From JAAURS01 sp031362245 (lineage in GTDB: Bacteria; Cyanobacteriota; Cyanobacteriia; Thermosynechococcales; Thermosynechococcaceae), in assembly GCA_031362245.1 (NCBI GenBank), contig JANLSD010000014.1, positions 1 to 64,000 on the forward strand: 64,000 nucleotides of DNA, in the 5' to 3' direction. Under the pieces are notes generated by a model that saw only the letters and a program-made list of their open reading frames with translations, did not search any database and was not told the origin of the DNA. Position 1 is the stretch's first letter. Every line of letters starts with the position of its first letter. A program made the position numbers and the translations under genes. Positions 17,009 through 25,658 of this stretch are shown here, in pieces.

Positions 17009-18583
17009 ATGCAAAAACCCATCCCTGTCCTGAAATCAGTGGCGGGGCTACGTCGCTTTTTGCAATCGCAACAGGCTAGTCTGCCTCAAAACAGCCAACC
17101 CGATCGCCGCCTCGGACAAATTGGACTCGTCCCCACAATGGGCGCACTCCACCAAGGGCATCAGAGCCTGATCCAACGGGCACGGCAAGAAAATGCGATC
17201 ACCATTGTCAGCATCTTTGTAAACCCCCTTCAGTTTGGGCCAGCCGAAGATTTTAGCCAATACCCCAGAACCTTGGCGCAAGACCTCGCGCTCTGTCAGC
17301 AATGCGGTGTGGATGCAGTCTTTTTGCCAGAAGCCGCCGATTTAGTCTCCAGTCGCCCTATCACCCAAGTCGTGCCACCCATCAGTCTGACCGAAGGATT
17401 GTGTGGGAGATCGCGGCCCGGTCATTTCCAGGGCGTTGCCACCATCGTGCTCAAACTGCTTAACTTAGTACAGCCCAATCGCGCCTACTTTGGACGCAAA
17501 GATGCTCAACAGCTTGCCATTATCCAGCAGCTTGTAAAGGATCTCAACGTGCCAACCACCATTGTGCCCTGCCCCATCGTGCGCGAATCTAGCGGACTCG
17601 CCTTAAGCTCTCGCAATCAGTACCTGAGTGCAGAACAAGCCCAGCAGGCACTAGTGCTTTCTCAAGGCCTAAAGCAGGCTGAGGCTTTATTTAAGACAGG
17701 CGTTAAAGACCGCAACTCAATAGTGAAGATGATTGAATCGACAATGGCAGAAACATCGGGGGTACAGGTGGAATATATAGAAGTGGTCAGTCCGCAAACA
17801 CTGGAGCCGTTAGAACAGATTGATTCAACAGGACTGGTAGCGATCGCCGCCCGCATTGGCAATACTCGTCTTATCGACAACACCATACTGGATGGACGCA
17901 AACCGATCTTGGCGATCGATGGGCCTGCGGGAGCCGGAAAATCCACCGTAACGCGCCTCTGTGCCCAACAACTGGGACTCATCCATCTGGATACAGGGGC
18001 CATGTACCGCGCCATGACGTGGTTGGTGATTCAGGCGGGAATCGAGTTAGGGGATGAAGTGGCGATCGCCGATCTCGTCAGCCAAGCCCACCTAGAACTC
18101 AATCCCAGCAACCCTACAGAAGTCAGGGTCAACGGACAAGACGTAACCCAAGCCATCCGTTCCCTTGAAGTGACGGCTCAGGTCTCTACCATTGCCGCCC
18201 AACCCGCCGTGCGAGATACTTTGCGTCAGCAACAGCAGGGTTACGCCGAAGTGGGTGGCGTGGCAGCAGAAGGACGAGACATTGGCACCCACATTTTTCC
18301 CGATGCAGGACTCAAAATTTTTCTGACCGCCTCCGTTGAAGAACGCGCTCGTCGGCGGTATGAAGAGCTACAAGCTACTGGAAAGGCTGAGATCACCTAC
18401 GATCAGTTGGTTCAGGATATTGCCGAACGCGATCGCAAGGACAGCCAGCGCAAGACCGCACCCCTCCGCAAAGCCGACGATGCCATCGAAGTGTTGACCG
18501 ATGGCCTGACGGTAATAGAAGTGACAGACAAAATTGTAGCGCTGTATAAAGAACGTTGCCCAGAGCAATACTTTGGGGTGTAG
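17009..18583 (+). CDS. panC/cmk: Bifunctional pantoate--beta-alanine ligase / cytidylate kinase
   Basis: This 524-aa fusion is typical of cyanobacteria. The N-terminal half is PanC, which joins pantoate and beta-alanine with ATP: VPTMGALHQGHQSLI near residue 43, VSIFVNPLQFGP, and the adenylate loop YFGRKDAQQL. From about residue 300 a cytidylate kinase follows, with P-loop DGPAGAGKST, the CMP-binding LDTGAMYRAMTW, AEGRDIGTHIFPDAGLKIF and the lid ERARRRYEEL. Both steps are soluble, serving coenzyme A and pyrimidine nucleotide synthesis. No frame damage is seen. Confidence 0.97.
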   Translation: MQKPIPVLKSVAGLRRFLQSQQASLPQNSQPDRRLGQIGLVPTMGALHQGHQSLIQRARQENAITIVSIFVNPLQFGPAEDFSQYPRTLAQDLALCQQCGVDAVFLPEAADLVSSRPITQVVPPISLTEGLCGRSRPGHFQGVATIVLKLLNLVQPNRAYFGRKDAQQLAIIQQLVKDLNVPTTIVPCPIVRESSGLALSSRNQYLSAEQAQQALVLSQGLKQAEALFKTGVKDRNSIVKMIESTMAETSGVQVEYIEVVSPQTLEPLEQIDSTGLVAIAARIGNTRLIDNTILDGRKPILAIDGPAGAGKSTVTRLCAQQLGLIHLDTGAMYRAMTWLVIQAGIELGDEVAIADLVSQAHLELNPSNPTEVRVNGQDVTQAIRSLEVTAQVSTIAAQPAVRDTLRQQQQGYAEVGGVAAEGRDIGTHIFPDAGLKIFLTASVEERARRRYEELQATGKAEITYDQLVQDIAERDRKDSQRKTAPLRKADDAIEVLTDGLTVIEVTDKIVALYKERCPEQYFGV

Positions 18584-18627
18584 GATCCGAGGAAAGGGTT
18601 TTGGTTTACAGCATTACGGGTGAACGA

Positions 18628-19797
18628 ATGAAATTGGCTGCGCGGATCGCTCAGGTTCCGGGTTCGATGACACTGGCGATCGCCGAGAAGGCAAAGGCAA
18701 TGAAGGCCGAAGGGCTGGATGTGTTGGGGTTTAGTGCAGGGGAACCCGATTTTGATACGCCTGATCACATCAAGGCCGCTGCAAAACAAGCCCTAGACGA
18801 AGGCAAAACCAAGTACGGGGCGGCGGCAGGGGAAGCAGGGCTAAGAGCGGCGATCGCCAGTAAGCTCTTGCGCGATAATCAGCTTGCCTACAAGGCCGAA
18901 AATGTCCTCGTTTGCAATGGCGGCAAACACTCGCTCTACAACATTTTTCAGACCTTTATCGATCCTGGCGATGAGGTGATTATTCCGGCTCCCTATTGGC
19001 TCAGCTATCCCGAAATGGTGAAGTTGGCTTCTGGAACTCCTGTGATTGTGAAAGCGGAACTGAGCCAAAACTTTAAGATTACGCCCGCTCAGCTCAAGGC
19101 AGCCATTACACCACAGACTAAGTTTTTTGTCCTAAATTCTCCCTCTAACCCTACAGGCGTTGTTTATACCCCTGCGGAGATTCGCGCCTTGGCGAAGGTA
19201 ATTTTAGACAGCCATGTCTGGGTGATCTCTGACGAAATCTACGAAAAAAATCTCTACGATGATGCGGAACACCTCAGCATTGCATCCCTAAGCCAAGAAC
19301 TGTTTGAACGCACCTTTGTCAGCAGTGGCTTTGCCAAAACCTATTCCATGACCGGATGGCGGGTGGGCTACGTCGCAGGGCCTTTGGAGGAAATCAAGGC
19401 GATGACGCGACTGCAAAGCCACAGCACGTCTAATGTGTGCACCTTTGCCCAGTATGGGGCGATCGCCGCGCTAGAAGGCTCCCAAGATTGTGTCGCCGAA
19501 ATGCGAGAAGCCTTTGCAGCAAGACGCAAGGTTATGTTGGACTACCTCAACGCAATTCCAGGACTGGAATGTCCTCAACCCGATGGCGCGTTTTATATGT
19601 TCCCTAGCATTCGCAATACGGGGATGCGATCGATGGAGTTTTGCGAGGCGTTGTTAACCTCTCATCAAGTGGCGGTGGTTCCAGGCATTGCCTTTGGTGC
19701 AGATGACGCTATTCGGCTTTCTTACGCGACAGATATGGACACGATTCATAGAGGCATGGAGCGATTGGAGAAATTTGTGCGATCGCGTTTGGCGTAA
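18628..19797 (+). CDS. Pyridoxal-phosphate aspartate aminotransferase (class I)
   Basis: Starting at ATG 18628 (MKLAARIAQVPGSMTLAI) gives 389 aa, the usual length; an upstream TTG at 18556 overlaps panC-cmk and adds unlike residues. Key features are GAAAGEAGLR, the substrate loop NSPSNPTG, YEKNLYDD and the PLP lysine in SGFAKTYSMTGWRVGY near residue 235. It interconverts aspartate and oxaloacetate, and some cyanobacterial members also act on prephenate. The gene lies 44 bases after panC-cmk on the same strand. Confidence 0.92.
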   Translation: MKLAARIAQVPGSMTLAIAEKAKAMKAEGLDVLGFSAGEPDFDTPDHIKAAAKQALDEGKTKYGAAAGEAGLRAAIASKLLRDNQLAYKAENVLVCNGGKHSLYNIFQTFIDPGDEVIIPAPYWLSYPEMVKLASGTPVIVKAELSQNFKITPAQLKAAITPQTKFFVLNSPSNPTGVVYTPAEIRALAKVILDSHVWVISDEIYEKNLYDDAEHLSIASLSQELFERTFVSSGFAKTYSMTGWRVGYVAGPLEEIKAMTRLQSHSTSNVCTFAQYGAIAALEGSQDCVAEMREAFAARRKVMLDYLNAIPGLECPQPDGAFYMFPSIRNTGMRSMEFCEALLTSHQVAVVPGIAFGADDAIRLSYATDMDTIHRGMERLEKFVRSRLA

Positions 19798-19880
19798 GTG
19801 CTTGGTGCTAGGGATTTTGGACAAATTATAGATCGACTTTTTGATAAGCTACGCTTGGTGATTTTAGAGAGATTGGTCTT

Positions 19881-20064
19881 TTGCCTACGAAAAAACAGTC
19901 AGATACAGCAATTTTTCTCTGTCAGTTACTGTCTAACCTGTATCAGCCGATTCAAGTCTTTCGATATGACCAACTACTGAAGACGCTTTATATCCAGGCT
20001 CTGCAGAGCAGATGAGATTTCTGCAATAATTGATTCAAATGGGAACTGGAGCTTTGTCCTATGA
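19881..20064 (+). pseudogene. DUF6888 family protein, frameshifted
   Basis: From TTG 19881 the frame reads as a DUF6888 protein (PTKKQSDTAIFLCQLLSNLY, then PIQVFRYDQLLKTLYIQA) and runs into TGA at 20013. The expected family ending continues in the +1 frame from 20008 as ADEISAIIDSNGNWSFVL and stops at TGA 20062. That stop overlaps the next gene's ATG as ATGA. One frame change near 19998-20008 explains the break. DUF6888 and DUF6887 genes commonly stand side by side in cyanobacteria; their function is unknown. Confidence 0.7.
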
Positions 20065-20270
20065 CACAAAATCTCAGTCAACTAACCAATTCTGAGCTAA
20101 AGCTTTATCTGGCAGAAAATCGTAACAACGAAGAAGCATTTCGTGCCGCGTTAACAGTCCTGATGAGTCGCCGAGATCCAATGGCTCAACAACCTTATCC
20201 TTTTGACTTAGAAAATCCAGAGATTCAAGTAGAAGCGCTATTGAAAGAGAAGCTAGGCCATTCTGTTTAG
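20061..20270 (+). CDS. DUF6887 family small protein
   Basis: The 69-aa product begins MTQNLSQLTNSELKLYLAEN and continues NNEEAFRAALTVLMSRR, the typical DUF6887 start (a short helical pair ending in an Arg-rich stretch). It overlaps the broken DUF6888 frame by four bases (ATGA), suggesting translational coupling in the ancestor. The function is not known. The ankyrin gene follows 6 bases later, so they may share a transcript. Confidence 0.7.
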   Translation: MTQNLSQLTNSELKLYLAENRNNEEAFRAALTVLMSRRDPMAQQPYPFDLENPEIQVEALLKEKLGHSV

Positions 20271-20276
20271 TGTGTA

Positions 20277-20972
20277 ATGCAGCCAATGGCAGACAAAGAC
20301 GCTTACCGATTAATTCATGCTTGTTTCAATTCTCTTGAGCAGGCAACCACACTCCTTAAAGCAGAACCATTCCTTTTAAACGAACGAACTGGCATCGGCG
20401 AGACCCCGCTACACTATCTTGCAGTTGAGAATCAGCTTGAGGCAGTGCAGTTTCTGCACCAGCAGGGCGCAGATCTCAACACCTGCGATAACTTCGGTGA
20501 TACCCCTCTGATGCACGCAGTAGGACTAGGACATCAAGCATTAGTTGAGTATCTTCTAACCCACAGTGCGGATACTTCTGCGGTCAACAGCATTGGTAAG
20601 TTGGCGCTGCACTATGCAGTACGAGAGCGTAGTAATAGCGTGGAAATTTTGCAGCAGCTCATTGCCGCTGGAGCCTCTGTCACCTTTAGGCATGATAATG
20701 ACGATACCCCGCTTCATCAAGCCGTTCGAGAAAATGCATTGACAATGGCTGAGGTGCTTATTCTTGCGGGTGCCGATGTGAATGCTCGCTGCTTTTTCTC
20801 ACACACAGCATTACACATCGCAGCAGATGAAGGGATGCTTGAGATGTCTCGCCTCCTTCTCAAGTACAATGCCGATCCATCCGCAGTAGAGGATCGGGGA
20901 TGCACCCCAGCGGATATGGCAGAAGATGCAGGACATGCGGAGTTAACCGAGATACTGAAATGCAGGAGCTAA
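20277..20972 (+). CDS. Ankyrin-repeat protein
   Basis: The 231-aa soluble protein is almost wholly built of ankyrin repeats. At least five units can be read, each with the TPLH/ALHxA signature: GETPLHYLAVENQ, GDTPLMHAVGLGHQ, KLALHYAVRERSN, DTPLHQAVRENA and HTALHIAADEG, plus a final capping unit. There is no signal peptide or enzyme domain. Such proteins bind other proteins; the partner here is not evident. Confidence 0.9.
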   Translation: MQPMADKDAYRLIHACFNSLEQATTLLKAEPFLLNERTGIGETPLHYLAVENQLEAVQFLHQQGADLNTCDNFGDTPLMHAVGLGHQALVEYLLTHSADTSAVNSIGKLALHYAVRERSNSVEILQQLIAAGASVTFRHDNDDTPLHQAVRENALTMAEVLILAGADVNARCFFSHTALHIAADEGMLEMSRLLLKYNADPSAVEDRGCTPADMAEDAGHAELTEILKCRS

Positions 20973-21054
20973 GTAAACTGAGGCTAAAATGTTTCGTTTT
21001 GTCAGACGCTGCGATCGCCCTCCACAACCAAAACACACGATCACAGAGAGATGA

Positions 21055-21240
21055 CTCCAGATACAGCCGCTTGCTCAAGCCCAAACGGTCGTTCAGCTTT
21101 TGAGACAAACGCTAGACCAAGGCGATCGCAGTTTTGCCCGATGTCAATGTACTCGGCTAACTGGCGCTGAGAAGGAAAAGCGATCGCCCCTCACCCCTGA
21201 ACTGGATTGCCCTTCACAGCTAAAACAGATGGAAAATTAG
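21055..21240 (+). pseudogene. Coding fragment cut by the IS element
   Basis: A frame open from TGA 21052 to the IS left end reads protein-like (AQAQTVVQLLRQTLDQGD, then PLTPELDCPSQLKQMEN) and contains HIP1 sites read as codons. Directly beyond the right IS end, at 22716, a frame reads ELAKAWLDFS, a natural continuation of a helix. This suggests that the element interrupted a small gene. No start codon in frame is visible and the family is not recognised. Confidence 0.35.
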
Positions 21241-22715
21241 CTCGACTTTATCCAATTACGCAGCATAGATGAGCGTATCCATCATACGTTCGAGAATCGA
21301 GCGTGAGACATTTAGCATGTCAGTGTGTTCAGAAGACATTGAAAAAGTCACAGGCCATAGAGACGAGCGAACCCAGGCAACTGCATCGGAGAAAGTTGGA
21401 AGGGGTTTGGTGTACCAAGCAGCTTGTCTCGGATCCAAAGAAAACTGGGATTGTTGGGCATCCGCGATAAGCGTTACCAGAGAAAACAGCCCTAGGATGG
21501 TTGGCGTTGTTCTGAGAATGGCAAGGTCAGACTACTGGCGTTGAGACTCCATACCTAAATGAGCGCGAACTTCTTCAAACGTTACTTCTACCTGCCATCG
21601 CTGCACAAACCAGTTCAAGATTTGAACAGGGTTACAGGCAAGCTGAGTAGAGAGCAAGGCTTGGGATTCAAACTCACCCTTGGGGTCACGGACTAAGACC
21701 CACCGAATGGGCACAACCGATTTGCCCGTGTGATACCAAACCGCTGTCCCTGAAGCAACTTCCACCACTCGTTGAGACTGACTATACCATCGCGCCAGAA
21801 TTACCGTCTGCCAGTGGGTTGCTTCACTCATGAGCACTTGAGAGAGATTCGGCAACCGTTTTCCTTTAAGCCTCGGTCGTCCCATCTGACCTGGTTGAGG
21901 TGGAACAACAGGTTCATACAACGCGGCATCCAATCGTAAGCGGGTAATCATACAAATGTTTCGGAGCGGACGACCCAACTCATGTAACAGGTCTAAAACT
22001 GCAAAACTACTATCACCCACCACGACCAGCTCTCGGTTCGGCATCCATCGTCGAACCTGAACTAGCATCTGACGCCCCCAGTCCGTCAAACGTTTGTGGG
22101 TGTTACAATTCGCTTCGCTGTAATGTTGGGAGGGCGCTAACGCTGTCCAGAAAGGAAGTGCCCATAGCCGTTGTGCCCAGGCAATCTCCACTAATAGCAT
22201 GACGCTTAACCACCTCAGTCCACTGGTTTTGACACATTGACTCTAACTCGAGCGAACGGGGTCTCGATAGATCCCCTTGGCCTTAATTTTGGCTCCTTTG
22301 CGACGTTCAATGGTGTCATCTATCCCCAAAATAACGGGACCTTTGGGCACTAACACACTCACACACTCACTAGTAAAAAGAGCAGACGACGACTGACGGC
22401 TCAACTCGACCAACAAGCGCGACTGAGAACACGGCGATAGTTTTGAAAATGATGCTCTTGACTCAAGCCCATCACCCGCAAAATAGAAGTGATTGTCCGT
22501 TTATCAGGGGCCAAAATTGCCCCGACGAGCAGAACCTCAGCAGACTTCCACACCCGTTTAGAAAACAGTGGAGCAAAGACCAGGAACAATGCAGCAACCG
22601 CTGGGGGAAGGTTTGACATCATAATGATGAACAGCCTTGGGCGCTAGAACAGTAGATATCATCAGTCTAACGACGACTCTTTACCTAGAAGAACAAATGG
22701 ATAAAGTCGAGCTAA
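21237..22715. mobile_element. Degenerate insertion sequence with 18-bp inverted ends
   Basis: TTAGCTCGACTTTATCCA at 21237-21254 and its exact reverse complement at 22698-22715 bound a 1479-bp element holding one decayed transposase gene on the minus strand. Size and transposase type suggest the IS701-like DDE group; I cannot name the family with certainty. No clear target duplication is seen outside the ends. The perfect ends contrast with the decayed gene, so the element could still be moved by a transposase supplied elsewhere. Confidence 0.85.
21256..22622 (-). pseudogene. DDE transposase, multiply broken
   Basis: Reading down from ATG 22622 gives NLPPAVAALFLVFAPLFSK. TGA at 22401-22403 replaces an expected Arg codon, then a frame change occurs in a GTGTGTGAGTGTG tract near 22345-22370. 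The chain resumes with LGIDDTIERRKGAKIKAKG, an amber codon at 22243-22245, and continues through GDSSFAVLDLLHEL and WFVQRWQVEVTFEEVRAHLG. Another amber at 21532-21534 replaces a Trp codon, and the family C terminus follows to 21256. At least three nonsense changes and one frameshift make it inactive. Confidence 0.88.
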
Positions 22716-22864
22716 GAGTTAGCCAAAGCATGGCTAGATTTTTCTGTCATGACTCAAAAGCGTTGGAAATGTGGGTGGTTCAGGGCGATCGCAGCCAGGG
22801 TCAGCCTTAGAGAGGGCGATCGCATAGGCTACACTAAAGTTACACACCTATCATGTGTAGCATC

Positions 22865-23098
22865 ATGGTTAAACGCATTAACATCAGCCTTAAAAGCGAA
22901 ACCTTAGAATTACTAGAGCGTCAAGCTACCAAAGGTGAAAGAAGCCACTTTATCGACCAAGCTATTCAGCATTACGCAGCCCAAATTCAAAAAGAAGCTT
23001 TGCGCCAGCAAGTTAAAGCAGGAGCAATTCATCGTGCCCAGCGTGACCAGCACCTTGCTCAAGAGTGGTTTCCCCTTGAAGACGAAACATGGTTGTAA
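22865..23098 (+). CDS. Ribbon-helix-helix type antitoxin of a MazEF-like pair
   Basis: The 77-aa product from ATG 22865 begins MVKRINISLKSETLELLERQ, a ribbon-helix-helix DNA-binding start, followed by a charged C-terminal tail (LAQEWFPLEDETWL) of the sort that binds the toxin. It overlaps the downstream PemK/MazF gene by 10 bases. It is expected to bind and block the toxin and to repress the operon. Confidence 0.85.
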   Translation: MVKRINISLKSETLELLERQATKGERSHFIDQAIQHYAAQIQKEALRQQVKAGAIHRAQRDQHLAQEWFPLEDETWL

Positions 23099-23457
23099 AA
23101 AAAGCGCCAACACCAGAACGAGGTGATATTTATCTCGTCAACTTCGATCCAACCCTTGGCTCAGAAATCAGAAAAACACGCCCCGCACTGATCCTGCAAA
23201 ATGATGTTGCTAACAGCCACAGCCCCATTACCATCGTTGCTGCAATCAGTTCTCAGTTTGACGAAACCCTATATCCAACAGAAGTATTGATAGAGCCTCC
23301 CGAAGGTGGCTTAACGGCAAACTCCATCGTGCTCCTCAATCAAATCAGATCCATTGACAAACAACGACTCATCAAACGTCTAGGCACTGTGACCCCCGAA
23401 ACCAGGCAGCACATTAACCAGGCACTTCAAGTAAGCTTGGGTATGATAGATTTTTGA
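23089..23457 (+). CDS. mazF: MazF/PemK-type endoribonuclease toxin
   Basis: The 122-aa protein has the MazF/PemK fold signature: PERGDIYLVNFDPTLGSEI, RKTRPALILQND, then LLNQIRSIDKQRLIKRLG. The Arg in KTRP and the Thr/Ser of the following strands are the usual RNA-cleaving site, so activity is plausible. It forms a two-gene operon with the overlapping antitoxin. The pair lies just downstream of the decayed IS. Confidence 0.92.
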   Translation: MVVKKAPTPERGDIYLVNFDPTLGSEIRKTRPALILQNDVANSHSPITIVAAISSQFDETLYPTEVLIEPPEGGLTANSIVLLNQIRSIDKQRLIKRLGTVTPETRQHINQALQVSLGMIDF

Positions 23458-23508
23458 TACTATTCCTCATTCCCTTGATTGTTCTGCAAGGCTTGCTGAA
23501 TAAAATAG

Positions 23509-25059
23509 ATGAAATTATGCCCTCGTTCTCGATTTAAGTTCAAGACTGTGGCCTTAATAGGTATTCCCATAATTCTGGGACTTTGGGGGTGCCGCCCCCC
23601 CTCTCTCTCCACCACGGATGAACCGGCCCTAGCCAAAGCACCCGAAAAAACGGGAGCAGGCATTACCATCTTCCCCGATCGCCCCCTGATAGCACTTTCC
23701 CCCCATCCCGTCGGCATGAACCTCCACGTCATCAACGACGCCCTGCGCCCCGGCATGATTGAGATGCTGAAGCAAACCAAAGCGCGGATTGTGCGATGGC
23801 CTGGAGGCTCACAATCCGATCAGTACCAATGGCGCTCCAATCAACTCGCCCCACCTTGGTACGCCCATCCTAATTCCACCTTCGATCGCTTCATGCGGCG
23901 GTTAGCCCAACCCGCCCAAGTAGAAGTTGCTATTACTCTCAACTACGGCAGCAACGCCTCAGGCAAAGGCGGCGGCGACCCTAAAGAAGCCGCAGCTTGG
24001 GTGGCAGAGGCCAAGGCCAATGGCTACCGCGTACCCTATTGGACGGTAGGCAACGAAGTTTTTGGCTCCTGGTCAACGGATCGCAATGAAAAGCCCCACG
24101 ATGCCAACACCTATGCCAATAAAGTGGCCAATGCCTTCTATCCCAGAATTAAAGCGGTAAACCCCCAGGCCCAAGTGGGCGTTGTGGTGAACCAGTATGA
24201 TTCGACCAACCCCAACGGCTGGACTCAAACAGTCCTCAAACATGCCCGTTATGACTTTGTGGAAGTTCACCACTATCCCCAACCGCCCAATGGTGCCAGT
24301 GACGAGTTTTTGCTCACCAAAGCCGTGCCACAGTTTCGGCAACAGATGGTGGAATTGAAAAAGGCAATGGGCGATCGCCCTGTTCCTATCATGCTGGGCG
24401 AGTTTAACAACGTTGCCAATACGCCCAATCGGCAAACCATTTCCATTACCAACGCGCTGTATCACGGCCTAATGTACGCCGAGGGGGCTGAATTGGGGCT
24501 GGCGGGGGTGTTTCCGTGGGAAGTGATTGAAGAGTACTGCACCCATCCTGCCCAAACGGGGCTTTCACCAGGGGACTTTAACCCGAAGCTCTACGGCTGG
24601 CAGAATTTTTCGACTTATTCTTTGTTTAGTATGGGGCTGCCCAACAGTCGGCCCACCTGTAGTCGTGGCGTGCCCGCCCTTCCCTTCGGGACGGCTTTTC
24701 CTACGGCCCATGCTGCCACTCTGTTTGGGGAGTTTGCTGCACCCCGTGAACGGCTATTGCAAACCAATATTACAGCGGCGTTCCCTAATCTACGTGCCTA
24801 TACGGCCTCACGGGGGAAGGGCTATCGTGTGCTGCTGTTTAATTTGGATGCTAAAAATGCTGCAAAGTTTCCCCTTCAGGTCAAGGGTGCCGTTGGCCCT
24901 TGGACTGCGCAGCAATTGACCTACGGAAAGGCTGAGTATGACCAGTCTCAGTATGGGAACTGGATGGGTCCAACGCGTAAAAACCTAGGTCAGGTTAAGC
25001 CAGGGGTTCAAATCAATCTACCCCCTTGGAGTATGAATGTTATTTCTCTAGGCCCGTGA
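23509..25059 (+). CDS. Lipoprotein glycoside hydrolase, arabinofuranosidase-like clan GH-A
   Basis: The 516-aa protein starts with a lipoprotein signal (hydrophobic helix ending LGLWGC, Cys near residue 28). The body is a TIM barrel of clan GH-A: RIVRWPGGSQSDQYQW, the acid/base in TVGNEVFGSW near 180 and the nucleophile in IMLGEFNN near 298. The closest resemblance is to alpha-L-arabinofuranosidase-like enzymes (GH51/GH39), and the C-terminal beta domain (VLLFNLDAKNAAKF) fits too. It should act on polysaccharide at the cell surface. The segment RGVPALPFGTAFPT near 385-398 may be encoded by a palindromic insertion. Confidence 0.78.
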   Translation: MKLCPRSRFKFKTVALIGIPIILGLWGCRPPSLSTTDEPALAKAPEKTGAGITIFPDRPLIALSPHPVGMNLHVINDALRPGMIEMLKQTKARIVRWPGGSQSDQYQWRSNQLAPPWYAHPNSTFDRFMRRLAQPAQVEVAITLNYGSNASGKGGGDPKEAAAWVAEAKANGYRVPYWTVGNEVFGSWSTDRNEKPHDANTYANKVANAFYPRIKAVNPQAQVGVVVNQYDSTNPNGWTQTVLKHARYDFVEVHHYPQPPNGASDEFLLTKAVPQFRQQMVELKKAMGDRPVPIMLGEFNNVANTPNRQTISITNALYHGLMYAEGAELGLAGVFPWEVIEEYCTHPAQTGLSPGDFNPKLYGWQNFSTYSLFSMGLPNSRPTCSRGVPALPFGTAFPTAHAATLFGEFAAPRERLLQTNITAAFPNLRAYTASRGKGYRVLLFNLDAKNAAKFPLQVKGAVGPWTAQQLTYGKAEYDQSQYGNWMGPTRKNLGQVKPGVQINLPPWSMNVISLGP

Positions 25060-25110
25060 GGTTTAATTTGGAATTGATGGGAGGGGCGATCGACTCAAAA
25101 CTATAAGAAC

Positions 25111-25323
25111 TCAGTCGAATGTAGAGTAAATGACGGTAATATCCTGGGTTTTTGAGCGCTCAAGAAAAACACGCGCTGCTTTATGGTGTGCAACGCTTAA
25201 CACCTTGTCACTAATCCACTGAACTCTTACGGTGACTTTTCCATCAGAAGGGTTCGCTCTGAGATCGGGGTAACTTGCTCTAGCTTCATGCCGATACGCT
25301 ACTGATTTCACCTTCTTTGTCAA
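25111..25323 (-). CDS. Small hypothetical protein, doubtful
   Basis: The 70-residue frame (KSVAYRHEARASYPDLRANP, then VTVRVQWISDKVLSVAHHKA) has a mixed strand-helix pattern and is not a shadow of another gene. No family is recognised and no strong ribosome site precedes ATG 25323. It may be a small gene or the remnant of one. Bases 25324-25599 beyond it show no coding or structural signal. Confidence 0.35.
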   Translation of the reverse strand: MTKKVKSVAYRHEARASYPDLRANPSDGKVTVRVQWISDKVLSVAHHKAARVFLERSKTQDITVIYSTFD

Positions 25324-25599
25324 GCCCTCGACCTGAATCCTTACAAAAATCCTGAAAAACCAAAAATCGTCGCTATTCAGGGACTCAGTCCTTAAATACC
25401 CTTACTAATGCGTCTGGATACCGTGGGCCTCGCAAATTCATCAATCCAGATCAAAAATAAATTGATTTGATTAGAAATCAATTGCCAAGCTATCCCGATC
25501 GCGCCCAATTTGTTGCCTGCATTTGAACCAAGCCGAATCTAGACGTATTGGAAAGATTGTTGGGTGAGCGATAAGGTGATTTCCAGCAAAGATTGTATC

Positions 25600-25658
25600 C
25601 TTCGACTTCGCTCAGGGTACAGTCCCTCACGAGTTTAGCTGGCTGAGCGAAGCCGAAG
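25600..25658. repeat. CTTCGACTTCGCTCAG inverted repeat
   Basis: CTTCGACTTCGCTCAG (25600-25615) and CTGAGCGAAGCCGAAG (25643-25658) pair over 16 positions with one mismatch around a 27-base loop. This is a familiar short interspersed repeat of cyanobacterial genomes. It lies directly against the stop codon of the VWD protein and may act as its terminator. Confidence 0.7.

Noticed and set aside
19798..19980. GTG-started 60-codon frame after the aminotransferase
   Set aside because: Another frame in the same stretch reads as a DUF6888 protein, so this one is a shadow.
21269..21544. 91-codon plus-strand frame over the IS
   Set aside because: It is antisense to the decayed transposase C terminus.
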